This document shows positions 1-6,320 of a stretch of 9,881 bases of DNA, piece by piece. The stretch's first letter is position 1, and each line of letters starts with the position of its first letter. The DNA is taken from the NCBI GenBank assembly GCA_030539475.1, contig JAUNRY010000061.1:1-9881 (forward strand), in the 5' to 3' direction. Source of the DNA: Bacteroidia bacterium (GTDB lineage Bacteria; Bacteroidota; Bacteroidia; Bacteroidales; Dysgonomonadaceae). Made by a program: the position numbers and the translations under genes. The notes under the pieces are model-generated. The model was not told the DNA's origin, did no database searches, and was given only the letters and a program-made list of their open reading frames with translations.

Positions 1-70
1 ACAAATTACTTTCAATTTCTAAGCTGCTCTTCTTTAGAATTTACTTTTGATACAGTCTCTTTTTAGCCTC

Positions 71-126
71 AAAGTCTATTGTCTATCAATCTTGATTCTT
101 GGCTCTTGGCTCTTGCTTCTATTCTC
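71..126 (+). repeat. Degenerate heptamer array 1 (TCTNNNN type)
   Basis: From position 71 the plus strand can be cut into seven-base units that nearly all carry TCT or TC in the same register: AAAGTCT, ATTGTCT, ATCAATC, TTGATTC, TTGGCTC, TTGGCTC, TTGCTTC, TATTCTC. Two central units are identical and the others drift. The array ends on the ruvB stop codon (complement of 125-127), so it fills the immediate 3' flank of ruvB. A TAnnTTTG-like element lies 21 bases before it at 42-49. The period is read directly from the sequence; the function is unknown. It is not a CRISPR, because the units are too short and there are no spacers. Confidence 0.6.
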
Positions 127-1150
127 AAAACAAGACCCCCTGTTCATCCACACGTTTCCGCCCCAAATGCCGGTAGGCCAGTTCGGTTGCTTCGCGGCCG
201 CGAGGCGTGCGCTTCAGAAAACCTTCTTTAATGAGAAACGGTTCGTAAACCTCTTCAATGGTTCCGGCATCGTCGCCCACGGCGGTGGCAATGGTAGTAA
301 TGCCCACGGGGCCGCCCCTGAATTTATCGATGATGGTAAGAAGAATTTTATTGTCTATTTCGTCCAGCCCATAACGGTCGATATTCAGCGCCTCAAGCGC
401 GTAAGTAGAAATGGCTTTGTCAATTTTGCCCGTACCCTTTACCTGCGCAAAATCCCGCACGCGCCGCAACAGCGCATTCGCAATACGGGGCGTACCGCGG
501 CTTCGCGAAGCGATTTCTTCGGCGGCATTTTGCGCGCAGGCTATATTTAAAATATTGGCTGAACGCAGGATAATTCCCGTGAGGGTATCGGCATCGTAAT
601 ACTCCAGGTGCATATTAATTCCGAACCGGGCACGCAGCGGGCTGGTAAGCAATCCGCTTCGGGTGGTGGCGCCGATAAGCGTGAACGGATTTAAATCTAT
701 TTGAATGGAGCGAGCGCTGGGCCCTTTATCAATCATGATATCGATGCGGTAGTCTTCCATGGCACTGTAAAGGTATTCTTCCACTACGGGCGACAGGCGA
801 TGAATTTCATCGATAAACAGCACATCATTGGCTTCCAGCGAAGTAAGTATTCCCGCCAAATCGCCGGGTTTATCCAGCACCGGGCCGGATGTAACTTTGA
901 ATCCGACACTCAGCTCGTTGGCAATGATATTCGATAACGTGGTTTTTCCCAATCCGGGCGGACCGTGCAACAGCACATGGTCGAGCGACTCGCCACGCAT
1001 TCGCGCCGCGCTGACAAAAACTTTCAGGTTTTCCACAATTTTGTCTTGTCCGGCAAAACCGTTGAAAGATAGCGGACGCAACGCGCTCTCGTACTCGCGG
1101 TCGTTTTCCTGAAAGTTTTTATTATCGTGTATGTCGAAAGAGTCTTGCAT
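125..1150 (-). CDS. ruvB: Holliday junction branch migration ATPase RuvB
   Basis: RuvB is the AAA+ ring motor that, with RuvA, drives branch migration of Holliday junctions in the cytoplasm during recombinational repair; RuvC then resolves them. The 341-residue product is full length for the family. Visible motifs are Walker A GPPGLGKTT (residues 63-71), Walker B LFIDEIHRL (111-119), sensor 1 GATTR (160-164), the LRARFG segment with the arginine finger (172-177), sensor 2 GTPRIANALLRR (219-230) and a C-terminal winged helix with the conserved PRGREAT (316-322). The ATG at 1150 gives the usual acidic N-terminus ahead of LRPLSFNGFAGQ. The gene stands alone; ruvA and ruvC are not in the window. 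A -7 promoter element lies about 11 bases before the start, implying a very short leader. The identification is secure. Confidence 0.98.
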   Translation of the reverse strand: MQDSFDIHDNKNFQENDREYESALRPLSFNGFAGQDKIVENLKVFVSAARMRGESLDHVLLHGPPGLGKTTLSNIIANELSVGFKVTSGPVLDKPGDLAGILTSLEANDVLFIDEIHRLSPVVEEYLYSAMEDYRIDIMIDKGPSARSIQIDLNPFTLIGATTRSGLLTSPLRARFGINMHLEYYDADTLTGIILRSANILNIACAQNAAEEIASRSRGTPRIANALLRRVRDFAQVKGTGKIDKAISTYALEALNIDRYGLDEIDNKILLTIIDKFRGGPVGITTIATAVGDDAGTIEEVYEPFLIKEGFLKRTPRGREATELAYRHLGRKRVDEQGVLF

Positions 1151-1161
1151 AGTTGAATGTG

Positions 1162-1169
1162 CAAAAGTA
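1162..1169 (-). promoter_or_regulatory. Candidate -7 promoter element of ruvB
   Basis: The minus strand reads TACTTTTG, an exact match to the Bacteroidota -7 consensus TAnnTTTG, 11 bases upstream of the ruvB ATG. Transcription would start only a few bases before the start codon. No clear -33 TTTG is seen at the usual distance. It is divergent from the toxin-antitoxin promoter at 1237-1244. Confidence 0.5.
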
Positions 1170-1236
1170 ATGATTTATCGTGAGTTTTGGAAATCCGAAA
1201 TTAATCAAAAAAGTGTTCATTTTAAAAAAGAATGTA

Positions 1237-1244
1237 TATCTTTG
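1237..1244 (+). promoter_or_regulatory. Candidate -7 promoter element of the toxin-antitoxin operon
   Basis: TATCTTTG matches the Bacteroidota -7 consensus TAnnTTTG and lies 25 bases before the antitoxin ATG at 1270. The expected transcription start is near 1251. No strong -33 box is visible. Confidence 0.5.
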
Positions 1245-1257
1245 TTGGTAACCGCAA

Positions 1258-1269
1258 AATTGAGCAATT
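1258..1269. promoter_or_regulatory. Small palindrome before the antitoxin start; candidate autoregulatory operator
   Basis: AATTG-AG-CAATT forms a perfect 5-bp inverted repeat with a 2-base centre, ending directly at the antitoxin ATG (1270) and just downstream of the predicted transcription start. Antitoxins with AbrB-like N-termini usually repress their own promoter, so this is a plausible binding site. It is short and AT-rich and could be chance. Confidence 0.25.
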
Positions 1270-1500
1270 ATGGGTGTTCTAAAATTCACTACAAAAATAT
1301 CGGGAAACGGCACTATCCAACTTCCGAAAAACTCTGCTTTCGCCAACAAGGAAGTAGAAATAATAATAATGCCCAAAACGAAACAAAACAGGGCAAAAAG
1401 TAGTAAAGCAACTGAATTTGTGCAAAAATGGGGTGGTTTTTTAACAAACGTCAATCCCGAAGAATCAAAATACAATTATCTATCCGAAAAATACAGATGA
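1270..1500 (+). CDS. AbrB-like antitoxin of a PIN toxin-antitoxin pair
   Basis: This 76-residue protein is the likely antitoxin for the PIN protein encoded next. Residues 5-36 (KFTTKISGNGTIQLP, then KEVEIIIMPK) look like a short AbrB/SpoVT-type swapped-hairpin DNA-binding fold. Residues 37-47 form a basic linker. The C-terminus (about 48-76: FVQKWGGFL, then NPEESKYNYLSEKYR) resembles the aromatic, charged toxin-binding tails of Bacteroidota antitoxins. Its TGA stop overlaps the toxin start in an ATGA, the classic coupling for antitoxin-first modules. In family terms it would bind and block the toxin and repress its own promoter. The assignment rests on fold-like pattern, position and overlap, not on a recognised gene name. 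Confidence 0.75.
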   Translation: MGVLKFTTKISGNGTIQLPKNSAFANKEVEIIIMPKTKQNRAKSSKATEFVQKWGGFLTNVNPEESKYNYLSEKYR

Positions 1501-1910
1501 AAAAGGTTCTTTTCGATACCAATATTATCCTTGACATTGCATTAAAACGCAAGTCTTTTTTCGATTCAGCTTCTCAATTATTCAGCCTTATAGACCAAAA
1601 AATAATTGAAGGATGCATTACCGCATCAACTGTTACGGATATTTACTACATTTCGAAAAAAGAAAAAGGACATAATTCTGCCCTGCAATTTATAGCTCAT
1701 TTAATAGAAATAGTTGACGTTATTGATGTTGATAAAGAGATTATTATAAAATCGCTAGCATCGAGATTGGATGATTTTGAAGATGCCATCCAAACTACGG
1801 CGGCCGAGTTAAACGGAGTTGAATCGATTATAACCCGCAACAAAAAGGATTTTGTCAACTCATCTGTTGAGATTTATACACCCGATGAATTCCTAAAAAA
1901 CTTCTCATAA
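1497..1910 (+). CDS. PIN-domain (VapC-like) toxin endoribonuclease
   Basis: A 137-residue single-domain PIN protein. PIN toxins are metal-dependent endoribonucleases that cut tRNA, rRNA or mRNA and arrest translation when their antitoxin is degraded. Acidic active-site motifs are in place: FDTNIILD (6-13, D7), TVTDIYY (45-51, D48), DDFEDAIQ (92-99, D96), and the C-terminal TRNKKDF (113-119) typical of this Bacteroidota PIN group. The start is ATG 1497, which overlaps the antitoxin stop as ATGA; a longer reading from 1428 would only add antitoxin-overlapping sequence. All key acidic residues are present, so it looks intact. It converges on queG with only 19 bases between stop codons and no obvious terminator. 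The RNA target cannot be read from the sequence. Confidence 0.88.
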   Translation: MKKVLFDTNIILDIALKRKSFFDSASQLFSLIDQKIIEGCITASTVTDIYYISKKEKGHNSALQFIAHLIEIVDVIDVDKEIIIKSLASRLDDFEDAIQTTAAELNGVESIITRNKKDFVNSSVEIYTPDEFLKNFS

Positions 1911-1929
1911 AGACATCGTAACAATTACT

Positions 1930-2841
1930 TCATTTTTTCTTCAACGCTTCAATATTCCTTTTTAATCCGGCAAATTTAGCTCTTTTCACCGCAGATTTTC
2001 TAAAAATTTCCCGATAAGTGTCCTCATTCATTTCCTTAAGTTTTTCGTAATCGAGCGACAAAAACTCATCCGACGGATTAAATTCGGGTGTGTTGTGCGG
2101 CCGCGCGTATCGGTTCCACGGACAAACAATCTGGCAAATATCGCATCCGTACACGTTGTTGCTCAATAGCGGAACAATTTCGGGTGAAATTTCGCCCTTG
2201 TTTTCAATGGTTTGATACGATATGCACTTTTGGGCATTTACCCAATGCGGTTTTTCGATGGCTCCGGTAGGGCAAGCATCCAGACAACGGCGGCATTTTC
2301 CGCAATTCTGCGTGATGGGCGAATCGTAATCCAATTCCAAATCGATTATCAATTCGCCGAGAAAAAAATACGAGCCTTTGCCGGGAATAATCAGCAAGGT
2401 GTTTTTACCCACAAACCCCAATCCGGCTCGCGCCGCCCAAAAGCGTTCCAAAACGGGAGCGGAATCCGAAAAGCAGCGTCCCGACACATCGGGAAAACGA
2501 AGTTTTATAAAATCGAAAAGCTGGTTGAGTTTGCCTTTTACCACATCGTGATAATCCTGGCCGTAGGCGTAATATGCAAATTTGGGAGCATTTTCGTGTT
2601 GAAACCGATGTGGAAAATAATTCAACGCCACGGAAATTATCGATTTGGCGCCTTCAACCAACAACCTCGGGTCCATCCGTTTATCGACATTCCGCTCCAA
2701 ATAACCCATTCCCGCCTGACATTCTTCCGAAAGCCATTTCATGTAATTGGTTTCCTGCTCGCTGTCTTGGGCACGGCAAATGCCGCAGGCATCGAATCCC
2801 AGCGAGAGCGCGTATTGTTTTATTTCTTGGGAAAAAGTCAT
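1930..2841 (-). CDS. queG: Epoxyqueuosine reductase QueG
   Basis: QueG reduces epoxyqueuosine to queuosine at tRNA position 34 (Asp, Asn, His and Tyr tRNAs), using a cobalamin cofactor and two [4Fe-4S] clusters in the cytoplasm. The 303-residue product shows the N-terminal domain opening YALSLGFDACGIC, the SDSAPVLER segment with the likely catalytic Asp126, and WAARAGLGFVGKNTLL (135-150). The ferredoxin-like cluster region has C180, C183, C186 and C190 (CxxCxxCxxxCP), then C206, C233, C236 and C240 (CDICQIVCPWN). It ends near residue 303, without the C-terminal HEAT-like extension of the roughly 380-residue E. coli and B. subtilis enzymes; this short form is usual in Bacteroidota as far as I know. 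The start ATG at 2841 follows an unusually long leader filled by heptamer array 2. Confidence 0.96.
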   Translation of the reverse strand: MTFSQEIKQYALSLGFDACGICRAQDSEQETNYMKWLSEECQAGMGYLERNVDKRMDPRLLVEGAKSIISVALNYFPHRFQHENAPKFAYYAYGQDYHDVVKGKLNQLFDFIKLRFPDVSGRCFSDSAPVLERFWAARAGLGFVGKNTLLIIPGKGSYFFLGELIIDLELDYDSPITQNCGKCRRCLDACPTGAIEKPHWVNAQKCISYQTIENKGEISPEIVPLLSNNVYGCDICQIVCPWNRYARPHNTPEFNPSDEFLSLDYEKLKEMNEDTYREIFRKSAVKRAKFAGLKRNIEALKKK

Positions 2842-2846
2842 TTTTT

Positions 2847-2881
2847 AATGAGAACCAAGAGCCCGGAACAAAGAACAAAGA
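2847..2881 (-). repeat. Degenerate heptamer array 2, in the queG leader
   Basis: Read on the minus strand, five consecutive seven-base units keep TCT or TCC at the same position: TCTTTGT, TCTTTGT, TCCGGGC, TCTTGGT, TCTCATT. The first two are identical. The array lies between the candidate queG -7 element (2905-2912) and the queG ATG (2841), so it would be transcribed as most of the leader. Its unit has the same form as those at 71-126 and 2954-2996, but its units differ in detail, so it is not a simple recent copy of either. Confidence 0.55.
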
Positions 2882-2904
2882 CTGTTGGCGGAACAATTTA
2901 AAAT

Positions 2905-2912
2905 CAAAGATA
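2905..2912 (-). promoter_or_regulatory. Candidate -7 promoter element of queG
   Basis: The minus strand reads TATCTTTG, an exact TAnnTTTG match. Transcription would start near 2898, giving a leader of roughly 57 bases, much longer than the other leaders in this window. No convincing -33 box is seen. Confidence 0.45.
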
Positions 2913-2953
2913 TGAAAATTATCGGATGAATGAAAAATCATATCTCCGAAAAG

Positions 2954-2996
2954 TCTTTTGTCTTTGCTCTTTTGTCTTTTGCACTTTTGTCTGAAA
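2954..2996 (+). repeat. Degenerate heptamer array 3, upstream of the flippase promoter
   Basis: The plus strand reads TCTTTTG, TCTTTGC, TCTTTTG, TCTTTTG, CACTTTTG (one base longer), TCTGAAA. Three of the six units are identical. The array ends 7 bases before the -7 element of the flippase operon (3004-3011), so it occupies the -33 region. Its TTTTG runs resemble the Bacteroidota -33 box (TTTG), and the array may therefore supply one; the two nearest TTTG copies are spaced 14 and 22 bases from the -7 element, neither ideal. Confidence 0.6.
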
Positions 2997-3003
2997 AAAT
3001 CCT

Positions 3004-3011
3004 TACTTTTG
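3004..3011 (+). promoter_or_regulatory. Candidate -7 promoter element of the flippase operon
   Basis: TACTTTTG followed by C matches the Bacteroidota -7 consensus TAnnTTTG. It ends 17 bases before the ATG at 3029, implying a leader of about 10 bases. It directly follows heptamer array 3. Confidence 0.55.
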
Positions 3012-3028
3012 CATAAATTAATCCCGGT

Positions 3029-4495
3029 ATGGCAGATTCAGCCCTGAAGAAAAAAACTACCGTCTCGCTTTTCTGGTCGTTTCTCGATAAATTCGGGCAT
3101 CAGGCTATTAATTTACTGAGTAGCATCATTCTAATGGCCATAGTTGCAAAATCCGAGTTTGCGATTATGGGTATTCTCGCTATTTTCACAGCTTTCTCCA
3201 GTATTCTTATCGACAGTGGGTTTTCGCGTGCTTTACTCAACCGAAAAGATATATCCGTAACAGAATACACCTCCGTTTTTTATTTTAATGTGGGCCTAAG
3301 CGCTCTTTTATATCTGTTATTGTTTTTTACAGCTCCTTATTTAGCCGATATTTTTCACGAGCAAAAAATAACCCCCGTTTCCAGAATTCTATTTCTATCT
3401 TTTATTTTCAACGGGTTAGGATTAATTCATCAAACGTTGCTCACCAAAAAAGCCGATTTCAGGGGACTCACCAAAATTAATATCCCTTCCGTTCTTCTCT
3501 CTGCAATTGTTTCAGTAATAATGGCATTAGCCGGATACGGCATTTGGGCTTTGGTAGCGCAAGTGGTCTCTTATTCATTTTTCCGCGCAATGCTCCTTTG
3601 GATGTATTCATCGTGGAGGCCGGCATTCGTGTTTAGTATGCAGATGTTGAAAAACTCTATGGCCTTTAGCAACAAGCTTTTGGCCGGCAGTCTTATCAGC
3701 GCGGTATTCAATAATATCTACCCGAGCCTTATCGCTTTTTTCTTTCCAAATTCGATGAACAGCGTGGCCGATTATGATCGGGCCAATAGATATCAGGACA
3801 TTCCGTTTGCCATGATATCCAACACGTTTCGTTCCATTTCGATGCTGATTTTATCGGAAATAAATCAGGAAATAGAACGATTGAAAAGGGTGGTAAGCAA
3901 ACTGCTTAAATCGATAGCTTTTCTGTCATTTCCAATCGGGTTTTATATGATTTTGGTTGCAGAGGCAGTTTTTGCATTTATTTGGCAGGAAAAATGGCTA
4001 TCAGCCGTTCCCTATTTCCGGATACTTACCTTAGCGGGAATTGCGTCGCCGTTTATTTTTGTTCTTAATGAGCTTTACATCGCCAAAGAACGTGCCGATT
4101 TCTTCCTGGGGCTCGAAATTGTGAAACGAATAATTCTGGTTTTACTTATCTGGCTGCTAATCCCGCAAGGAATTTCAGGACTTGCCGTAAGCTGGGTAAT
4201 TTACACGTACATAACACTTATCATCTCCTTGTTCTTATCCGATAAACTGATTCGGTATTCAGGGATAAATTTTCTAAAAGACGCACTACCGTATGCTTTG
4301 GTGGCTTTGGGATGCACAGCCCTCGGTTACTTTTCAACCCAATGGATTGAAAACAATTTCTTTTTTATCGTTGCAAATTTCATTATTGTAGGAGGAAGTT
4401 ATTTACTTTTATGCAGAATATTCAAGTTAGAAATGATCAAGGAAATAGAAGATTGGTTTTCATCACGCAAACAAAAAAAGAATTATGCCGAATAA
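3029..4495 (+). CDS. Oligosaccharide flippase, MOP superfamily (Wzx/TuaB-like)
   Basis: A 488-residue polytopic inner-membrane protein of the polysaccharide-synthesis branch of the MOP exporter superfamily, which moves lipid-linked glycans to the outer face of the cytoplasmic membrane. Long hydrophobic segments occur through the protein, for example near residues 25-40, 45-62, 84-106, 118-134, 154-178, 298-318 and 330-345, with more in the C-terminal third, in line with 12-14 helices. The region around residues 228-262 (NNIYPSLIAFFFPNSMNSV, then DYDRANRYQDIPF) is characteristic of the TuaB/WzxC-like subgroup. The length is normal. Its stop codon lies 11 bases inside the following methyltransferase gene, so it heads a translationally coupled operon. 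The transported glycan cannot be told from sequence. Confidence 0.92.
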   Translation: MADSALKKKTTVSLFWSFLDKFGHQAINLLSSIILMAIVAKSEFAIMGILAIFTAFSSILIDSGFSRALLNRKDISVTEYTSVFYFNVGLSALLYLLLFFTAPYLADIFHEQKITPVSRILFLSFIFNGLGLIHQTLLTKKADFRGLTKINIPSVLLSAIVSVIMALAGYGIWALVAQVVSYSFFRAMLLWMYSSWRPAFVFSMQMLKNSMAFSNKLLAGSLISAVFNNIYPSLIAFFFPNSMNSVADYDRANRYQDIPFAMISNTFRSISMLILSEINQEIERLKRVVSKLLKSIAFLSFPIGFYMILVAEAVFAFIWQEKWLSAVPYFRILTLAGIASPFIFVLNELYIAKERADFFLGLEIVKRIILVLLIWLLIPQGISGLAVSWVIYTYITLIISLFLSDKLIRYSGINFLKDALPYALVALGCTALGYFSTQWIENNFFFIVANFIIVGGSYLLLCRIFKLEMIKEIEDWFSSRKQKKNYAE

Positions 4496-5378
4496 TATAG
4501 TTCAGAAAATCAGATATAAGATAAACAGTACGATTAAAAGCAAGGTTTTAGGCAGAAAGCAAGAATTGCTGCGTAAAAATATTTTAGATTATTATCGCAA
4601 CAATCCTACTGAAAATATTGAAATTAAGCAAGCTGTTGATTATCTATCGAAACATAAATTATCAAATTTCTACGGCAACTTTCAGGATAAATACAACTAT
4701 AAAGGCATAAATGTTCTGCTTGATAATGAAAACGGATTGCCGTATGTTTTAGTCGATGGAAAACGGCTCTATTTTAAACGCTCTCAGAATAGAAGAACCG
4801 TTCAACTAATGTTCAACGGATTACGGATTGAGCAAGACAAAGATGCTCCACATTGTTATACCGATGAAGAATTTTACGTGAAGCCGGACGATGTTCTCGC
4901 CGATATTGGCTGCGCTGAAGCTTATTTCTCGCTGTTAAATATAGAAAAGCTGAAAAAACTGTATCTGTTTGAACAGGACAAGGGTTGGATTGAAGCCCTG
5001 AGGGCTACTTTTCGTCCGTGGAAAGAGAACGTGGAAATCGTGCAAAAATATGTATCCGACAGAAACAGCGAAACAGAAATCCGGCTCGACGATTTTTTTC
5101 GTGATAAATCCCCCTTACCCAATTTCTACAAAATAGATGTGGAAGGCGCCGAAAGTTCAGTTTTGAGTGGAATGAAAGAGATTTTACGAACTAAACCGCT
5201 GAAAGTTGCCTTATGTACGTATCATCACGCGGAAGATTTTGATCTATTTTTACAATTTTTCAACGAAAATGGATTCGAACATCGTGCCAATCCGGGAGTG
5301 ATGATTTTTCAGAACGATATTGACATTATGCAGCCGCCATATTTCCGAAAATGCCTTATTAAAGCCGAGAGAAAATGA
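4485..5378 (+). CDS. FkbM-family SAM-dependent methyltransferase
   Basis: A 297-residue protein whose C-terminal two thirds form a class I methyltransferase fold of the FkbM type, which usually O-methylates sugars or polyketides. SAM motif I is DVLADIGCAEAYFSLL (136-151), the acidic residue after strand 2 is in LFEQD (161-165), and the FkbM signature KIDVEGAESSVLSGM (216-230) is intact. The first 110 residues are a poorly conserved, lysine-rich region with YGNFQDKY (63-70), of a kind often seen ahead of this domain in Bacteroidota. The ATG at 4485 overlaps the flippase stop by 11 bases, and the TGA overlaps the glycosyltransferase start as ATGA. Placed between a flippase and a glycosyltransferase, it most likely methylates a surface-glycan sugar, perhaps capping the chain; this role is inferred. 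Confidence 0.88.
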   Translation: MPNNIVQKIRYKINSTIKSKVLGRKQELLRKNILDYYRNNPTENIEIKQAVDYLSKHKLSNFYGNFQDKYNYKGINVLLDNENGLPYVLVDGKRLYFKRSQNRRTVQLMFNGLRIEQDKDAPHCYTDEEFYVKPDDVLADIGCAEAYFSLLNIEKLKKLYLFEQDKGWIEALRATFRPWKENVEIVQKYVSDRNSETEIRLDDFFRDKSPLPNFYKIDVEGAESSVLSGMKEILRTKPLKVALCTYHHAEDFDLFLQFFNENGFEHRANPGVMIFQNDIDIMQPPYFRKCLIKAERK

Positions 5379-6268
5379 AAATTTGCACAATCGTTGTTTC
5401 TTACAATTTCGAGAAATGGCTGCATACCTGTTTGCCGTCACTGCAAAACTCTTCTGTAAAAAGCACTGTGTTGGTTATTGACAACGCTTCTTCAGACAAC
5501 ACTTGCGATATAATTATCAAGGATTATCCCGAGGTTGTTCTGCTGCAAAACCACAAAAATATGGGTTTTGGAAAAGCCAACAATCTCGGTATGCGATACG
5601 CATTGGACAATAAATTTGATTATGTTTTTCTACTCAACCAAGATGCCTGGGTGGAACCGGATACGATTGAAAAACTGATTGAAGCATCTTCCCAACACCC
5701 CGAATTTGGAATTATTTCTCCCATTCATTTGAATGGTTCGGGCGAGAAACTCGATTTTGGGTTCTCCAACTACACGAATCTAAAAAACAAGGAAGAAGCC
5801 CTCAATTTATCCGACACGATAACAACGTGCAAATTCATCAATGCTGCCGCATGGCTTATTCCTGTTCCGGTTGTAAAAAAAGTGGGAGGCTTCGCAGCTA
5901 TTTTCCCCCATTACGGAGAGGATGTAAATTACAGCCAACGGGTAAGAAAGCAGAAACTTAAAACAGGATTTGTGAAAGATGCTTTTGTCTATCACCACCG
6001 CGAGTTTAGGGAGATAGACCGGGAAAAGTTTTTTTATTCGGAATATATTTATTTTTTAACCGAAGCAGTAAATCCGTTATACTCTCCGATGAAAGCATTT
6101 GCATACAGCGTATTGGCGGCAAAGAAAAAATCGTTGATCTCCCTTTTTTCAGGGAAATTCAACGATTGTGCAAGATATGCCAACATTATTTTCCAGATTA
6201 CCGGAAAAGCTTTCCAAATTAAAGAAACCAGAAAAAATTCGAAAAAGCAGAATGCTCCTTTCCTATAA
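5375..6268 (+). CDS. GT2 glycosyltransferase, rhamnosyltransferase-like (WbbL/COG1216 type)
   Basis: A 297-residue GT-A glycosyltransferase that would transfer a nucleotide-activated sugar to a growing glycan at the cytoplasmic face of the membrane. It begins with the typical CTIVVSYN strand (4-11). Further motifs are VIDNASSDNT (34-43), NMGFGKANNLG (62-72), the metal/nucleotide loop LNQDAWVEPD (87-96) with the NQD form common in rhamnosyltransferase-like enzymes, FINAAAWLIP (154-163), and the acceptor/base region HYGEDVNYSQR (179-189). The lysine-rich tail after about residue 275 may contact the membrane. The start ATG overlaps the methyltransferase stop (ATGA), making it the third gene of a coupled operon. 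The donor sugar cannot be fixed from sequence; rhamnose is only a family-level guess. Confidence 0.92.
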   Translation: MKICTIVVSYNFEKWLHTCLPSLQNSSVKSTVLVIDNASSDNTCDIIIKDYPEVVLLQNHKNMGFGKANNLGMRYALDNKFDYVFLLNQDAWVEPDTIEKLIEASSQHPEFGIISPIHLNGSGEKLDFGFSNYTNLKNKEEALNLSDTITTCKFINAAAWLIPVPVVKKVGGFAAIFPHYGEDVNYSQRVRKQKLKTGFVKDAFVYHHREFREIDREKFFYSEYIYFLTEAVNPLYSPMKAFAYSVLAAKKKSLISLFSGKFNDCARYANIIFQITGKAFQIKETRKNSKKQNAPFL

Positions 6269-6280
6269 CTGGTTTTCCAT

Positions 6281-6307
6281 CCGTAAGGCCGGTAATCGGC
6301 CGGACGG
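6281..6307. terminator. GC-rich hairpin between convergent operon end and rnr end
   Basis: In the 52-base gap between two stop codons, CCGT (6281-6284) pairs with ACGG (6304-6307), and inside it GGCCG (6287-6291) pairs with CGGCC (6297-6301) around the loop GTAAT, with a 2x2 internal mismatch (AA/GG). Its position between convergent genes suggests it limits read-through in both directions. Neither side has a clear T run, so a classical intrinsic terminator is not proven. Confidence 0.45.
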
Positions 6308-6320
6308 GGCAGAAATGGAG

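Noticed and set aside
17..39. TTCTAA/TTAGAA inverted repeat as a ruvB terminator
   Set aside because: The 6-bp AT-rich stem has an 11-base loop and lies about 85 bases beyond the stop with no T run on the ruvB strand.
47..550. Plus-strand open frame of 167 codons across the ruvB 3' end
   Set aside because: Most of it is antisense to the conserved RuvB winged-helix region and its translation resembles no protein family. The nearby TACTTTTG at 42-49 starts inside the same region but is not enough to support a gene.
1122..1475. Minus-strand frame of 117 codons overlapping the ruvB start and the antitoxin
   Set aside because: It covers both divergent promoters and the antitoxin gene, with hydrophobic low-complexity content typical of antisense AT-rich DNA.
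1428..1496. Upstream extension of the PIN toxin
   Set aside because: The added 23 residues come from sequence coding for the antitoxin in another frame; PIN proteins start directly before the KKVLFDTN strand, as with ATG 1497.
71..2996. CRISPR array
   Set aside because: The repeats are 7-base units without spacers, degenerate, and no cas genes are present.
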